Source of the DNA: Gordoniibacillus chartarius
GTDB taxonomy: Bacteria > Bacillota > Bacilli > Paenibacillales > NBRC-103111
NCBI RefSeq assembly: GCF_042432825.1
Contig: NZ_JBHLWN010000001.1
Coordinates: forward strand, 14,295 to 78,294
Length of the DNA stretch: 64,000 bases
Reading direction: 5' to 3'
Every line of letters begins with the position of its first letter. The first letter of the stretch is position 1. Position numbers and translations under genes: made by a program. Below the pieces are notes generated by a model, which had not been told where the DNA came from, ran no database searches, and was given only the letters and a program-made list of their open reading frames with translations. Below are positions 35,925 to 44,689 of the stretch, piece by piece.

Positions 35925-38900
35925 ATGAATAAGAAGCTTGCCTTATTCTTGTCGTGGTTGCTGTTGCTAATGAGTTTTGCTCCCTCGGCTCTTGCCGCAG
36001 AGCCTGCTGCCCAGTCCGTCCAGACGCCGGCGGGAAGTTCGTCTGCTTCACAGCCATCGGATGTCTCACCGACAGCTGCGGCTTCAGACAAATCCGATGA
36101 GAAGTCCGATGAGACCTCCGACGAGAACCCCGAAACAACAGTAACGGAGGAGACGTATTGGGCGGATCAGCTTAAAGATCTCAAGACGTTGTCCAAGGAC
36201 GACAGGAAAAAAATCAATACGCTGCTGGTGATGTACGCCATCGACCAGACGTCCGACGATACGTTCGGCGCGGATGTGCAAATTACACGTTCGCAAATGG
36301 CGAAAACAGCCGCCCTTACCTTGGGGCTCACGATCAAGACGCTGGTATCGTCCAGCTATCGCGATGTCAGCACCACCGATCCGGCCTTTCCTTATATTGA
36401 GGCGCTGAGAACGGCCAAGCTGGTAAACGATAAAGCCGAAACCTACAATCCGTTAAATCCGGTGACGCGACAGGAGCTTGCCAAGCTGCTCGTTCAAGGT
36501 TTGGGGCTCACTGAGGATGCCGAAGCGGAGCCGCCTGTGAAGGACGATACCGTCGACAGCGAATATCGCAGCTATGTCGCCTACGCGGTCAAGCAGAAGA
36601 TCATGACCAATCAGCAGGGCGGCAAATTTGAGGGCAAGTCCAACGTAACGAGGAAAACGCTGGCTCTAGCCGCTTACGAAGCGTTAAACTTGCACCAAAC
36701 GTCGGCAAAGCCGGACAAAGCCTCGATTGCCGAAGTGAAGCTGATCGGCAAAAACAAATTGTCGGTACGCTTGAACCGGGACGTCGATAGCGGCAAGGCG
36801 GAAATTATGATCCGAAAAGCCGGCGAATTGGATTCCGACAACAAGCCGGTGGACTATGCGGGAATGACCGAATGGTCGGATGACCAAGCGACAGCCGTAG
36901 TGGAAATGAACGACGATTTCTTCAAGTTCGGCCGGTACGACGTCATCTTGACCGGTGTTGACGTCGAGGTCGGTACTCTGTCGTTCATGGCGGAGAACGA
37001 GCGCGTAACCAAAATCGAGTTTGTGACCGATACCGAGAAGCTCCCTTGGTCTAAAGCGCTCGTTGAATACAAGGCTGTCAACCAGTATGGAGAGAACATG
37101 AAGCTGACGGCAGGGAATATGGAGATATTCGCCATAGACACAAGAGGGATCCATGTGCCGCAGACCATACTGGATAACAGCAATGCCATCATCCTTGACT
37201 TGAGCGGTTCCAGACCGCAGGATACCGTAACCGTAAGGCTCTGGGAGAAGAGCAGCTATATCGCGGTCCTGAAGGACTTCACCGTCGGCGAACCGCCGAT
37301 GATTCAGGAGCTCGATTTGGGCGACCCGGAAAGCAATGTGAAGCTGCCGAGCGGGCAAACCGTGTTTAAAGCCGGGGGCAGAGCCTATTTGACCTTCAAA
37401 GCCTTCGACCAGTACGGCAACCGCATCGTGGATCCGAAGTACTTAAACATGCAAATTGGCAAATTGTTTACCGGAGCTTACGGCAATTCGTTCCGGATGG
37501 ATTCGCCTAACGATTTTGTCGATTTCGATAACGACGGCTTCCCGGAGCTGCAGCTGGCAGCCTTTCCGAACCTGGACAGCAATAAGACCGTAACGGTGAA
37601 TTTGCTGTTTAACGGCAAGCAAGTATCCCAGGACGTCACTGTACTTGCTTCGAAGACGCCTTACACCGTCGTAATCGGGCCGCTCACCTCCCAATTGACG
37701 GAGGGAGATACGGATAAAACGATCGGTTTGAAGGTCATTGATTCAACAGGAACCGCATTGGAAGGAGCGGAAATCGCCGACCTGGAAACGACCGGTAAAA
37801 TTTCCGTGTCCAGCAGCGGCAATCTTGTGCTGGAAGCAAGTCCGAGTATCCGTAAGGATCCGGTAACCGGACAGGACCGGCAAGTTAAAGTCGATCTGAG
37901 CGGTGCGATTCGTATTAAGCAAGTGACCGCTCCGGGGCCTGCCTTCATATCGGTACGCATAACGGGATTGAATGAGACCGTAACGCTGCCGTTAAACATC
38001 GAAGCGATCCGCAGGCCGGACTCCATTGTCCTGGATGAGAACAGCTCCGCAAGAAGCATACTCGCGATCAACGGCTTGGCGAAAGCGAAGACGGGGGCCG
38101 TATTCAAGATTTACGATCAGTTTGGAGCCGAGTACTATACGAAACGGGACGACTATAAGGTCGAGATGAAGCTGGAGAAAGTGAGCGGCGAGTCCGGGGC
38201 CCTCACGACGAAAGGGCCTGTGACTCTCAACGATGCCAAGCCATCCTCCGTTATCGAGATTACCGACCTCGTCAGCAAGAGCGGGGGGAAATCTATCGAT
38301 CTCGTTCCCGATGCAAAGAAAAAAGGAAGCTACATGCTGACTGCATCGCTGGTAACGTACGGTGAGGGCAAGATTGGGTCGACGCTTAGCTTCGATTCGC
38401 TCATTGTCGATGTCGACGATCAGAACAATCCGAATCTGACCTACTCGCTCGATATGAAATCCGGGGATTTGCTGGCCATCGGAAGAATTTTATATGACGC
38501 CAACAAGATCGATACCGTTACGAATGCAACCTACTTATTCAAGCATTACAAAGCACTGGCCAAGGATGTCAATTTGCTGGTCAAAGACAGCCAAGGCTTG
38601 GATACCGGGCTTAGCGTGAAAGTCAGAGCGGTCACTTCCGACAACCCGAAGGCGATGGCCTATACGACGGAGAAGGGAATCGGAAAAATCATCGGTCTGG
38701 ACAGCGGGAAATTCAACTTCACAGTCTACTTCGATACCCCGCAGGGGGTCAAGTCACTGACCCAGGGACTCGGTTCCGGCGTCGACTCTTTGGTGCCGAG
38801 CGGGATCAAGATAGCCAATGGAACCAAGACGGTATCCGGCGGTAACGGTACGCCTGTGAACCCTATTAACGGCCTTCCGCTTTGGGACAACAGCTTGTTG

Positions 38901-39233
38901 GGTCAAATTCAAATTACGACTAACGATTACGGCACATTTACGAATAAATGCAATGTCAAAGACGTGTCGCCATGTCCAGCCGACACGCCGACAGACATCA
39001 ACAACGTTGAAGAGTTTACGCCAATCAACGAGCTGATCGGGGTGCAGGCATTTATCGGAAATATCGTGTATACGGAAACCGATCCGGCCAAGCAGGACGA
39101 AGTGACGGTTACGCCGGATTTCAAGATTTCGTATACAAGAAAAGGAAACAGCAACATGAACAACATTCAATCGTTCACCGTGTATCTCGTAGGCGGCAAG
39201 ACGTCGGCGAAGTCGCAAATCATTTTAAATTAA
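35925..39233 (+). CDS. Large SLH-domain surface protein with Ig-like repeats
   Basis: A 1102-residue secreted protein from ATG 35925, nine bases after GGGAGG; the frame is open back to 35865 but the signal peptide fits the chosen start. Signal peptide 1-24 (ALAAEP). A Ser/Asp/Glu-rich stretch (about 25-75) precedes three SLH repeats (about 80-260), with ITRSQMAK, VTRQELAKLL and VTRKTLALAAY. The rest (about 265-1100) is beta-rich, with several bacterial Ig-like elements such as KTVTVNLLFNGKQVSQDVTV, LTSQLTEGDTDKTIGLKVID and VLDENSSARS. It should attach to the secondary cell-wall polymer and form part of the outer surface, as an S-layer or S-layer-associated protein. It is followed by a strong terminator and preceded by the FtsX-type export system. 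The C-terminus contains one CX6C pair (NKCNVKDVSPCP), unusual for such proteins. Confidence 0.85.
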   Translation: MNKKLALFLSWLLLLMSFAPSALAAEPAAQSVQTPAGSSSASQPSDVSPTAAASDKSDEKSDETSDENPETTVTEETYWADQLKDLKTLSKDDRKKINTLLVMYAIDQTSDDTFGADVQITRSQMAKTAALTLGLTIKTLVSSSYRDVSTTDPAFPYIEALRTAKLVNDKAETYNPLNPVTRQELAKLLVQGLGLTEDAEAEPPVKDDTVDSEYRSYVAYAVKQKIMTNQQGGKFEGKSNVTRKTLALAAYEALNLHQTSAKPDKASIAEVKLIGKNKLSVRLNRDVDSGKAEIMIRKAGELDSDNKPVDYAGMTEWSDDQATAVVEMNDDFFKFGRYDVILTGVDVEVGTLSFMAENERVTKIEFVTDTEKLPWSKALVEYKAVNQYGENMKLTAGNMEIFAIDTRGIHVPQTILDNSNAIILDLSGSRPQDTVTVRLWEKSSYIAVLKDFTVGEPPMIQELDLGDPESNVKLPSGQTVFKAGGRAYLTFKAFDQYGNRIVDPKYLNMQIGKLFTGAYGNSFRMDSPNDFVDFDNDGFPELQLAAFPNLDSNKTVTVNLLFNGKQVSQDVTVLASKTPYTVVIGPLTSQLTEGDTDKTIGLKVIDSTGTALEGAEIADLETTGKISVSSSGNLVLEASPSIRKDPVTGQDRQVKVDLSGAIRIKQVTAPGPAFISVRITGLNETVTLPLNIEAIRRPDSIVLDENSSARSILAINGLAKAKTGAVFKIYDQFGAEYYTKRDDYKVEMKLEKVSGESGALTTKGPVTLNDAKPSSVIEITDLVSKSGGKSIDLVPDAKKKGSYMLTASLVTYGEGKIGSTLSFDSLIVDVDDQNNPNLTYSLDMKSGDLLAIGRILYDANKIDTVTNATYLFKHYKALAKDVNLLVKDSQGLDTGLSVKVRAVTSDNPKAMAYTTEKGIGKIIGLDSGKFNFTVYFDTPQGVKSLTQGLGSGVDSLVPSGIKIANGTKTVSGGNGTPVNPINGLPLWDNSLLGQIQITTNDYGTFTNKCNVKDVSPCPADTPTDINNVEEFTPINELIGVQAFIGNIVYTETDPAKQDEVTVTPDFKISYTRKGNSNMNNIQSFTVYLVGGKTSAKSQIILN

Positions 39234-39246
39234 AAGCACGAGACCT

Positions 39247-39282
39247 AATCCCTGCCGGACCGCACCGGCGGGGATTTGTTTT
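39247..39282 (+). terminator. Rho-independent terminator after the SLH protein gene
   Basis: The arms AATCCCTGCCGG (39247-39258) and CCGGCGGGGATT (39265-39276) pair over twelve positions with a single G-T pair around a six-base loop, followed directly by TGTTTT. It lies 13 bases after the stop codon. This is the clearest transcript boundary in the middle of the window and separates the surface-protein region from the second catabolic operon. Confidence 0.88.
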
Positions 39283-39306
39283 GCCAAGACAGGATCGGCC
39301 TATAAT
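39277..39306 (+). promoter_or_regulatory. Possible promoter for the Gfo/Idh operon
   Basis: A consensus TATAAT occurs at 39301-39306, and TTGTTT at 39277-39282 gives an 18-base spacer; the -35 part overlaps the terminator T-tract and matches only TTG of the consensus. Two further TATACT elements (around 39316 and 39347) lie downstream. The following gene starts at 39382, so some promoter must lie in this 99-base gap after the terminator. Exact assignment is uncertain. Confidence 0.3.
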
Positions 39307-39381
39307 CACGCTAGATTATACTAATGGTTTGCCGCTTGCCTGTTTGTATACTTAACCGTAGATGCAAGGGAGGGAACGATA

Positions 39382-40695
39382 GTGGCGCGAAAACGATATG
39401 TCATCTGCGGCGTCAGTACCCGGGCGAACGGCATGTTCATCAAGCCCATGCTGGAGACGTTCGGCCAGCACTGCGAAATCGTCGGGCTGCTGGATGCGGA
39501 CCCGGGACGCTTTGCGAATTGCTTTAAGAAGTTTCCGTCTTTGGCCGGAACGCCCGTATACGCGCCGGATCAATTCGAGCGCATGATTCAGGAGACGAAG
39601 CCCGACGCTGTTATTGTCGCCGGGGTCGATTATACGCATGCCGAATACATTGTGAAGGGACTTGAGCATGGGCTCGATGTGATTTCGGAGAAGCCGATGG
39701 TGACCAGCGGAGCGGACTGCAAGCGGGTGCTTGACGCTCAGGAACGCAGCAGCGGCAAGCTCTATGTGGCGTTCAACTACCGCTATAGTCCGATTCATAC
39801 GAGAATCAAGGAGCTGATTCTGGAAGGGAGGGTCGGCCGCATTACTTCGGTTGATTTGAACTGGTATTTGGATACGTATCATGGGGCCAGCTATTTCAAG
39901 CGCTGGAACCGGAGGCGGGGCAGCTCGGGCGGCTTGTCCGTGCACAAGAGCACGCATCACTTCGATCTCGTCCAGTGGTGGATCGGACAGAAGCCAGTGG
40001 AAGCGTTTGCGTACGGTGCCTTGAACTATTTCGGACCCGAAGGCGAGCTCAACCCGGCCAAGGAGGACGGGAGATACTGCGGCACGTGCAAGGTCAAGCC
40101 GAGCTGCGCTTACTACATGCGCTGGTCGACGCGCAGCAAGGAAATCGTGCCGGAGGACGACCATGTCACGAATATTGATGTGAAGTCGGGAGGCTTCACC
40201 GGATACCGCGCCGACGCTTGTATATTCGATGCCGAGATCGATATTGAAGATACGTATGCAGCAGTCGTAAAGTACGAGCAAGGCGCCATGCTAAGCTACT
40301 CCGTCAATTTCTCGCTGCCTTACGAAGGGTACCGGCTGGCGATCAACGGGACGAAGGGCCGGATTGAAACGATGGAGGTAATGTCCAAACGAACCTCTCA
40401 CGCGGTACCCGAACAGACGATTGAGCTGTTCCCGCTGTTCGGCGCCAAGGAAACGATCCGTGTTGTGCCAAAGCCCGGAGGTCACGGCGGGGGCGATCCG
40501 CTCCTGCTGGAAGATCTGTTTCTCGGACCCGATCCGCTGCGTGCTTATGACATTATGGCGGGAGCGGAAGCGGGGGCGCTGGCGGTATTGACCGGAGAAG
40601 CCGTATGGAAATCGGTGCAGTCGAACAAGCCGATTCGGCTGGCCGACTTGCTCGAGCCGGCGGAAGCAGAGGAGAGGGGAAAGGCGCATGTTTGA
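39382..40695 (+). CDS. Gfo/Idh/MocA family oxidoreductase
   Basis: A 437-residue NAD(P)-dependent sugar dehydrogenase-like protein. The N-terminal Rossmann part starts KRYVICGVSTRANG and continues to the conserved EKP motif (Glu103-Lys104-Pro105). The C-terminal catalytic alpha/beta domain follows, with GGLSVHKSTHHFDLVQWWIG holding the usual active-site histidines and aspartate. An unusual Cys group (YCGTCKVKPSCAYYM, about 233-247) might bind a metal. The family oxidises sugar hydroxyls or lactones; members act on inositol, galactose, apiose and others. Start GTG 39382 has GGGAGGGA upstream. It is the first gene of an operon with an esterase, GH78, a RuBisCO-like protein and a DUF1537 kinase, so a sugar dehydrogenase feeding an acid-sugar pathway is plausible. 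Its stop overlaps the next start. Confidence 0.88.
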   Translation: MARKRYVICGVSTRANGMFIKPMLETFGQHCEIVGLLDADPGRFANCFKKFPSLAGTPVYAPDQFERMIQETKPDAVIVAGVDYTHAEYIVKGLEHGLDVISEKPMVTSGADCKRVLDAQERSSGKLYVAFNYRYSPIHTRIKELILEGRVGRITSVDLNWYLDTYHGASYFKRWNRRRGSSGGLSVHKSTHHFDLVQWWIGQKPVEAFAYGALNYFGPEGELNPAKEDGRYCGTCKVKPSCAYYMRWSTRSKEIVPEDDHVTNIDVKSGGFTGYRADACIFDAEIDIEDTYAAVVKYEQGAMLSYSVNFSLPYEGYRLAINGTKGRIETMEVMSKRTSHAVPEQTIELFPLFGAKETIRVVPKPGGHGGGDPLLLEDLFLGPDPLRAYDIMAGAEAGALAVLTGEAVWKSVQSNKPIRLADLLEPAEAEERGKAHV

Positions 40696-42685
40696 AAAGT
40701 TTGAGAACGTACAAATCGCCCATTTCGATGTCAAGAGCCAGCTGCCGAGATGGATCTATGAATCTGCGATGAGGGCCGCAGGCGAAGGCAGCAAGGCGCG
40801 GGACGCAGTGCGAAGCCTCGAGGATTTGGCGAGAAGGCAGAAGGACATCCGCGAAGGGCTGGCGCGCTGCCTGGGCGGGATGCCCTCCTCGGATACGCCG
40901 CTCCATGCGGTAGTGACGGGAACAGCGGCCGGTAACGGCTTCCGCGTCGAGAAGGTTGTCTTCGAGCCGAGGCCGCAAGTATACGCAACGGCCAACGTCT
41001 ACATACCGGAGGGGGTAACCGGGAGACGCGGCGCGGTGCTGCTCCTCTGCGGCCACCGCGAGCAGGCGAAGCATTGCGACGAGTACCAGACGGTATGCCA
41101 TTACTTGGTCCATGCCGGTCTTATCGTCATGGCGCTCGATCCGATCGGGCAAGGGGAGCGGTTCGGCTTCTACGATCCGCAGTCCGGCGAGACGCCGATG
41201 ACGAGCGTAACCGAGCATGAGAATGTCGGCCGGCAGTGCATGCCGCTCGGCGACAGCCTCGCACGGTATATGCTGCACGACGCCGTGCGAGCGGTCGATT
41301 ATTTGTGCACGCGCCCGGAGGTGGATCCGGCGAAGATCGGCGTCACCGGCCATTCCGGCGGCGGGACTCAAACATCGCTGCTCATGATGTACGACGAGCG
41401 CATTGCGGCGGCGGCGCCGGGCGGATTCATCATGAACCGGCCGTATTTTCTGCTTACGGGCAAAGCGCAGGACGCGGAGCAGAAATGGCCGGGCTTCTCC
41501 GCACTCGGCTTCGATCATGAAGATATTGTGCTGGCGATGGCGCCTAGACCGGTGCTTGTGCTCGCCACGACCTACGACTCCGTCCCGATCGAGGGAGCGC
41601 GCCATACCGTAGCGGTCAACCGCCGCTTCTGGGAGATGTACGGCGCTGGCAGCGACCTGAATATTGCCGAGGATGAGAATGTACATCGCTTTACGGTTCC
41701 GCTAGCTCGCGCTGCGGCCGGCTTTTTCTCCAAGCATTTGCTGGGCTGCGAGGTCATCCCGGAGGACGGAGCGATTCAGCTGCTGCCGGCGCAGGAGCTG
41801 AAGTGTACGAAGAGCGGGCAAGTGGCCGGCGACTACCCGGATGCCAGGAATGTGCATAAAGAAAATGTGGAGCGTCTCGAATCGTTCGAGGCGGCGCGCC
41901 GGGCGACGCCGGAAGGGCAGCGCAAACGCAGCGCCCTCGAGTGGCTTCGCCGGACCGTTATCGGCGGCCGCAAGGCATGCGATCTAAACCCGCGGCCGTC
42001 GGGAGGCGGGGAGATCGAGCAGCTGTGGGTGTACCGCACCGTATGGTGGAGCCAGCCGGGGCTATTGAATCATTCCTTGCAGTTTCTCGATTCGAGCCTT
42101 GCAAGCCGAAAGCTCCCCGTGACGATCGCCGTATGGGACGGGGGCACCAAGCAGCTCGAGGAGCATGCGGCATGGATTCAAGAGACGTGCGCGGCCGGAA
42201 GGATCGCCATGGTTCTGAATCCGACGGGCATCGGCGCACTGCTTCCTTATGTCAACAATGCGGAGGAACGCCCGTTCAAGCGGTTCGGTTTGATGGACCG
42301 GTATTCCGATGAGCTCATGTGGCTGGGCGACAGTATGGCTGCCGTGCGGACCTACGACGTGCTGCGGGCCGTGGAGCTCGCTTCCGCGCTGAAATATATC
42401 GATTCCTCCGATATCCGGCTGTACGGCAGCGGCAAATATGCCTTGTATGCGGAGCTCGCAGCCCTGCTTGAGCCCCGCGTACGTTCCGTTAGTTTGGCCA
42501 ACCGGATGAACAGCATCGGCGATTGGATTCGGGAACCGTTCTACGATGAGCATGATTCGCTCAGCTTTATTATTCCGGGAATGCTGCGGTATTTCGACGT
42601 TCCCGACGCCGACGGCTGGCTTGCGGAGGAAGGACGGCTAAACACGGCCGAGTCAGTACCGGCTGTGAACGATGCGGCCGTCTGA
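40688..42685 (+). CDS. Alpha/beta hydrolase, acetyl-xylan-esterase-like, with long C-terminal domain
   Basis: A 665-residue protein. Residues 1-400 contain an alpha/beta hydrolase: an N-terminal helical region, the core LLLCGHREQAKH, DPIGQGERFGFYDPQ, the nucleophile elbow GHSGGGTQ with Ser223, and a candidate catalytic His in ENVHRFT (about 335). This resembles esterases that remove acetyl or methyl groups from plant polysaccharide fragments. The C-terminal 260 residues look like a second, degenerate alpha/beta fold without a nucleophile elbow (LPVTIAVWDGG, MVLNPTGIGA). No signal peptide, so it probably acts on imported oligosaccharides. ATG 40688 overlaps the previous gene by 8 bases and has GGAGAGGGG upstream. 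A hairpin lies between it and the ABC exporter gene. Substrate unknown. Confidence 0.8.
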   Translation: MFEKFENVQIAHFDVKSQLPRWIYESAMRAAGEGSKARDAVRSLEDLARRQKDIREGLARCLGGMPSSDTPLHAVVTGTAAGNGFRVEKVVFEPRPQVYATANVYIPEGVTGRRGAVLLLCGHREQAKHCDEYQTVCHYLVHAGLIVMALDPIGQGERFGFYDPQSGETPMTSVTEHENVGRQCMPLGDSLARYMLHDAVRAVDYLCTRPEVDPAKIGVTGHSGGGTQTSLLMMYDERIAAAAPGGFIMNRPYFLLTGKAQDAEQKWPGFSALGFDHEDIVLAMAPRPVLVLATTYDSVPIEGARHTVAVNRRFWEMYGAGSDLNIAEDENVHRFTVPLARAAAGFFSKHLLGCEVIPEDGAIQLLPAQELKCTKSGQVAGDYPDARNVHKENVERLESFEAARRATPEGQRKRSALEWLRRTVIGGRKACDLNPRPSGGGEIEQLWVYRTVWWSQPGLLNHSLQFLDSSLASRKLPVTIAVWDGGTKQLEEHAAWIQETCAAGRIAMVLNPTGIGALLPYVNNAEERPFKRFGLMDRYSDELMWLGDSMAAVRTYDVLRAVELASALKYIDSSDIRLYGSGKYALYAELAALLEPRVRSVSLANRMNSIGDWIREPFYDEHDSLSFIIPGMLRYFDVPDADGWLAEEGRLNTAESVPAVNDAAV

Positions 42686-42690
42686 TGCTT

Positions 42691-42707
42691 CGGCCGGAGT
42701 CCGGCCG
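42691..42707 (+). repeat. Short perfect inverted repeat
   Basis: CGGCCGGA-G-TCCGGCCG is a perfect palindrome of 8-base arms around one base, six bases after the esterase stop and just upstream of the GGAGG of the next gene. There is no T-tract. It may stabilise the RNA end or modulate translation of the exporter gene; its RNA hairpin would have to open the innermost pairs to make a loop. Confidence 0.35.
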
Positions 42708-42725
42708 CGCAAGGAGGAAGCAGAT

Positions 42726-44651
42726 ATGAACAAGGATGGAAGCTCCAAGCTCGTCCGGCGCTATTTTCAATTTCTGAAGCCTTACCGCTTGATGATCTTG
42801 ACGATTGTCGGACTTGGTGTGCTGCAATTTGCCGTACCGCTCACGGTGCCTTGGATGACGAAGGTGCTGATCGACGAGGTGCTGCCCGGCAACGCTGAAA
42901 CCGCATGGACGCTGCAGAAGGTCATCCTGGTTCTGGCCTCCGTTTACGTGTTCGGAACGGCCGTCAACTATGTCCGGCAATGGGTTATGGCCAGGATGGG
43001 CAATTCCATGGTGATCGACATCCGGTTTCAGCTGTACGAGCATATGCAGCGGTTGTCGCAGCGGTTTTACGACAGCCGCCAAGTGGGAAGCATCGTTTCC
43101 CGCATTTTGAACGACGTGAATGGAGCGCAGAATTTGGTCGGGGCCGGCGTTATTAATCTGGTTATCGATCTGTTTCTGGTCTTGTTTGCCGGATTCATGC
43201 TGTTTCAGATGGACTGGAAGCTGGCGCTGCTCGCGCTCTGGCTGCTTCCCGTTTATTATTTGACCTTTACGAATATCAACGTACGGATTCGTTATGCATG
43301 GCGGTCGGTGCACCGCCAGATGGAGCGGATGTCGGGCGTGCTGGTGGAGCGGATTGCCGGCATGAAGATCGTACAGGCGTTTAACCGCGAGAGGATGGAG
43401 CTGGACCGGTTCAAGAAGCAGGCTTCCGCACACTATGCTTACGCGATGAAGGCCCAGTTCTTGTCCAATACGCTTGGCCGCATTTCGCAGACGTTTCAAG
43501 ATTTCGGAGGCTTGGTCATCTGGTTCGCCGGCGGAAGCATGGTCATCGCCGGAAAGATGTCCATCGGCGAGCTGATTGCGTTTCAGGCGTATTTGGCGCA
43601 GCTGTACGGCCCGATTCAGAGGTTCTCCGACGTGAACGTGACGATTCAGAATTCGCTTGCGAATGTGGAGCGCATCTTCGAAGTGTTCGATATCGAGCCG
43701 GAAATCCGGAATATCGATCATCCCGTTCCGCTGAAATCGTGCCGAGGCGAGGTGCAGTTCGACAAGGTCAGCTTCGAATATGTGACCGAAAGGCCGGAGC
43801 CGCCTAAAGCCGAGCCTGCGCGGGGAGACCGCGATGTGGCGGAGGTGCAGCGGCCGGAGAAGCGGTTTTACTGGATACCTCCCCGCATACGGCCGGCGCC
43901 TGCGAAGATTGCGGTGGAGAAGAGGGAGGCGCTGCAGCGGGTAAGCTTTCACGCCCGGAGCGGCGAAGTGGTTGCGCTGGTCGGTCCTAGCGGTGCCGGC
44001 AAATCGACGATCGTAAACATGATCTCGCGGTTTTACGATCCGGACGAAGGCTGCGTACTGCTGGACGGGATCGATATGCGGCAATATGATGTGCACGATG
44101 TCAGGAGCCACATTGCGCTCGTGCTGCAGGATAATGTGCTGTTTTCCGGTACGGTGTACGAAAATATCGCCTACGGCAATCCCCGGGCGTCGGAAGAGCA
44201 GGTGCAGGCAGCCGCGCAGGCGGCCAACGCTCACGACTTCATTCGGGAATGGGAACAGGGATACGGCACGGTCATCGGCGAGCGGGGCGTCCGGCTGTCC
44301 GGCGGGCAGAAGCAGCGGATCGCGATCGCCCGGGCGCTGCTCAAGGATCCGCGCATTCTGATCTTGGATGAGGCGACTTCAGCGCTGGACGCCGAATCGG
44401 AATTCCTGGTGACGCAAGCCCTGGAGAGGTTGATGAAGGACCGTACGACCTTCGTCATCGCCCACCGCCTTGCTACCGTTGTCCGCGCCGATCAAATTCT
44501 CGTCGTCGACCGGGGATGCATCGTAGAGAGCGGCCGGCATCCCGAGCTGCTGGCGATGAACGGCTTGTACCGGCAGCTGTATGAGAAGCAGCTGAAAGCG
44601 ATGAAGCCGGATCAGTGGCTGGAAGCTGCGGCAGCTCATGAAGGCAAGTAA
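42726..44651 (+). CDS. ABC exporter, fused membrane and ATP-binding domains, with an inserted segment
   Basis: A 641-residue half-transporter of the MsbA/LmrA type that should act as a homodimer. Six membrane helices span about 15-315. The nucleotide-binding domain has Walker A GPSGAGKST (about 420-428), Q-loop LQDNVLF, signature LSGGQKQRIAIARALL and Walker B ILILDEATSALD. Between the first strand (VQFDKVSFEY, 343-352) and Walker A there are about 67 residues where family members have about 30. The extra segment is rich in Pro, Arg and Glu (PEPPKAEPARGDRDV, then YWIPPRIRPAP). Start ATG 42726 follows CAAGGAGG; an earlier in-frame codon at 42672 lies within the esterase gene. It is the only transporter in this catabolic operon, and being an exporter it probably moves something outward, perhaps a product or a toxic compound. 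Confidence 0.85.
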   Translation: MNKDGSSKLVRRYFQFLKPYRLMILTIVGLGVLQFAVPLTVPWMTKVLIDEVLPGNAETAWTLQKVILVLASVYVFGTAVNYVRQWVMARMGNSMVIDIRFQLYEHMQRLSQRFYDSRQVGSIVSRILNDVNGAQNLVGAGVINLVIDLFLVLFAGFMLFQMDWKLALLALWLLPVYYLTFTNINVRIRYAWRSVHRQMERMSGVLVERIAGMKIVQAFNRERMELDRFKKQASAHYAYAMKAQFLSNTLGRISQTFQDFGGLVIWFAGGSMVIAGKMSIGELIAFQAYLAQLYGPIQRFSDVNVTIQNSLANVERIFEVFDIEPEIRNIDHPVPLKSCRGEVQFDKVSFEYVTERPEPPKAEPARGDRDVAEVQRPEKRFYWIPPRIRPAPAKIAVEKREALQRVSFHARSGEVVALVGPSGAGKSTIVNMISRFYDPDEGCVLLDGIDMRQYDVHDVRSHIALVLQDNVLFSGTVYENIAYGNPRASEEQVQAAAQAANAHDFIREWEQGYGTVIGERGVRLSGGQKQRIAIARALLKDPRILILDEATSALDAESEFLVTQALERLMKDRTTFVIAHRLATVVRADQILVVDRGCIVESGRHPELLAMNGLYRQLYEKQLKAMKPDQWLEAAAAHEGK

Positions 44652-44689
44652 CGGAAGGCATAGATCCATATTCGACGGAGGTATCGTTC

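Noticed and set aside
39382..40695. Naming the Gfo/Idh/MocA gene as an apiose dehydrogenase.
   Set aside because: The family covers many substrates and nothing in the sequence itself fixes apiose; only the neighbours hint at it.
42691..42707. The palindrome after the esterase gene, considered as a terminator.
   Set aside because: It has no T-tract and almost no loop, and the next gene lies 18 bases away in the same operon.
42570..44234. A 554-codon minus-strand frame opposite the ABC exporter.
   Set aside because: The plus strand has full Walker A, signature and Walker B motifs in the right order; the antisense product shows nothing recognisable.
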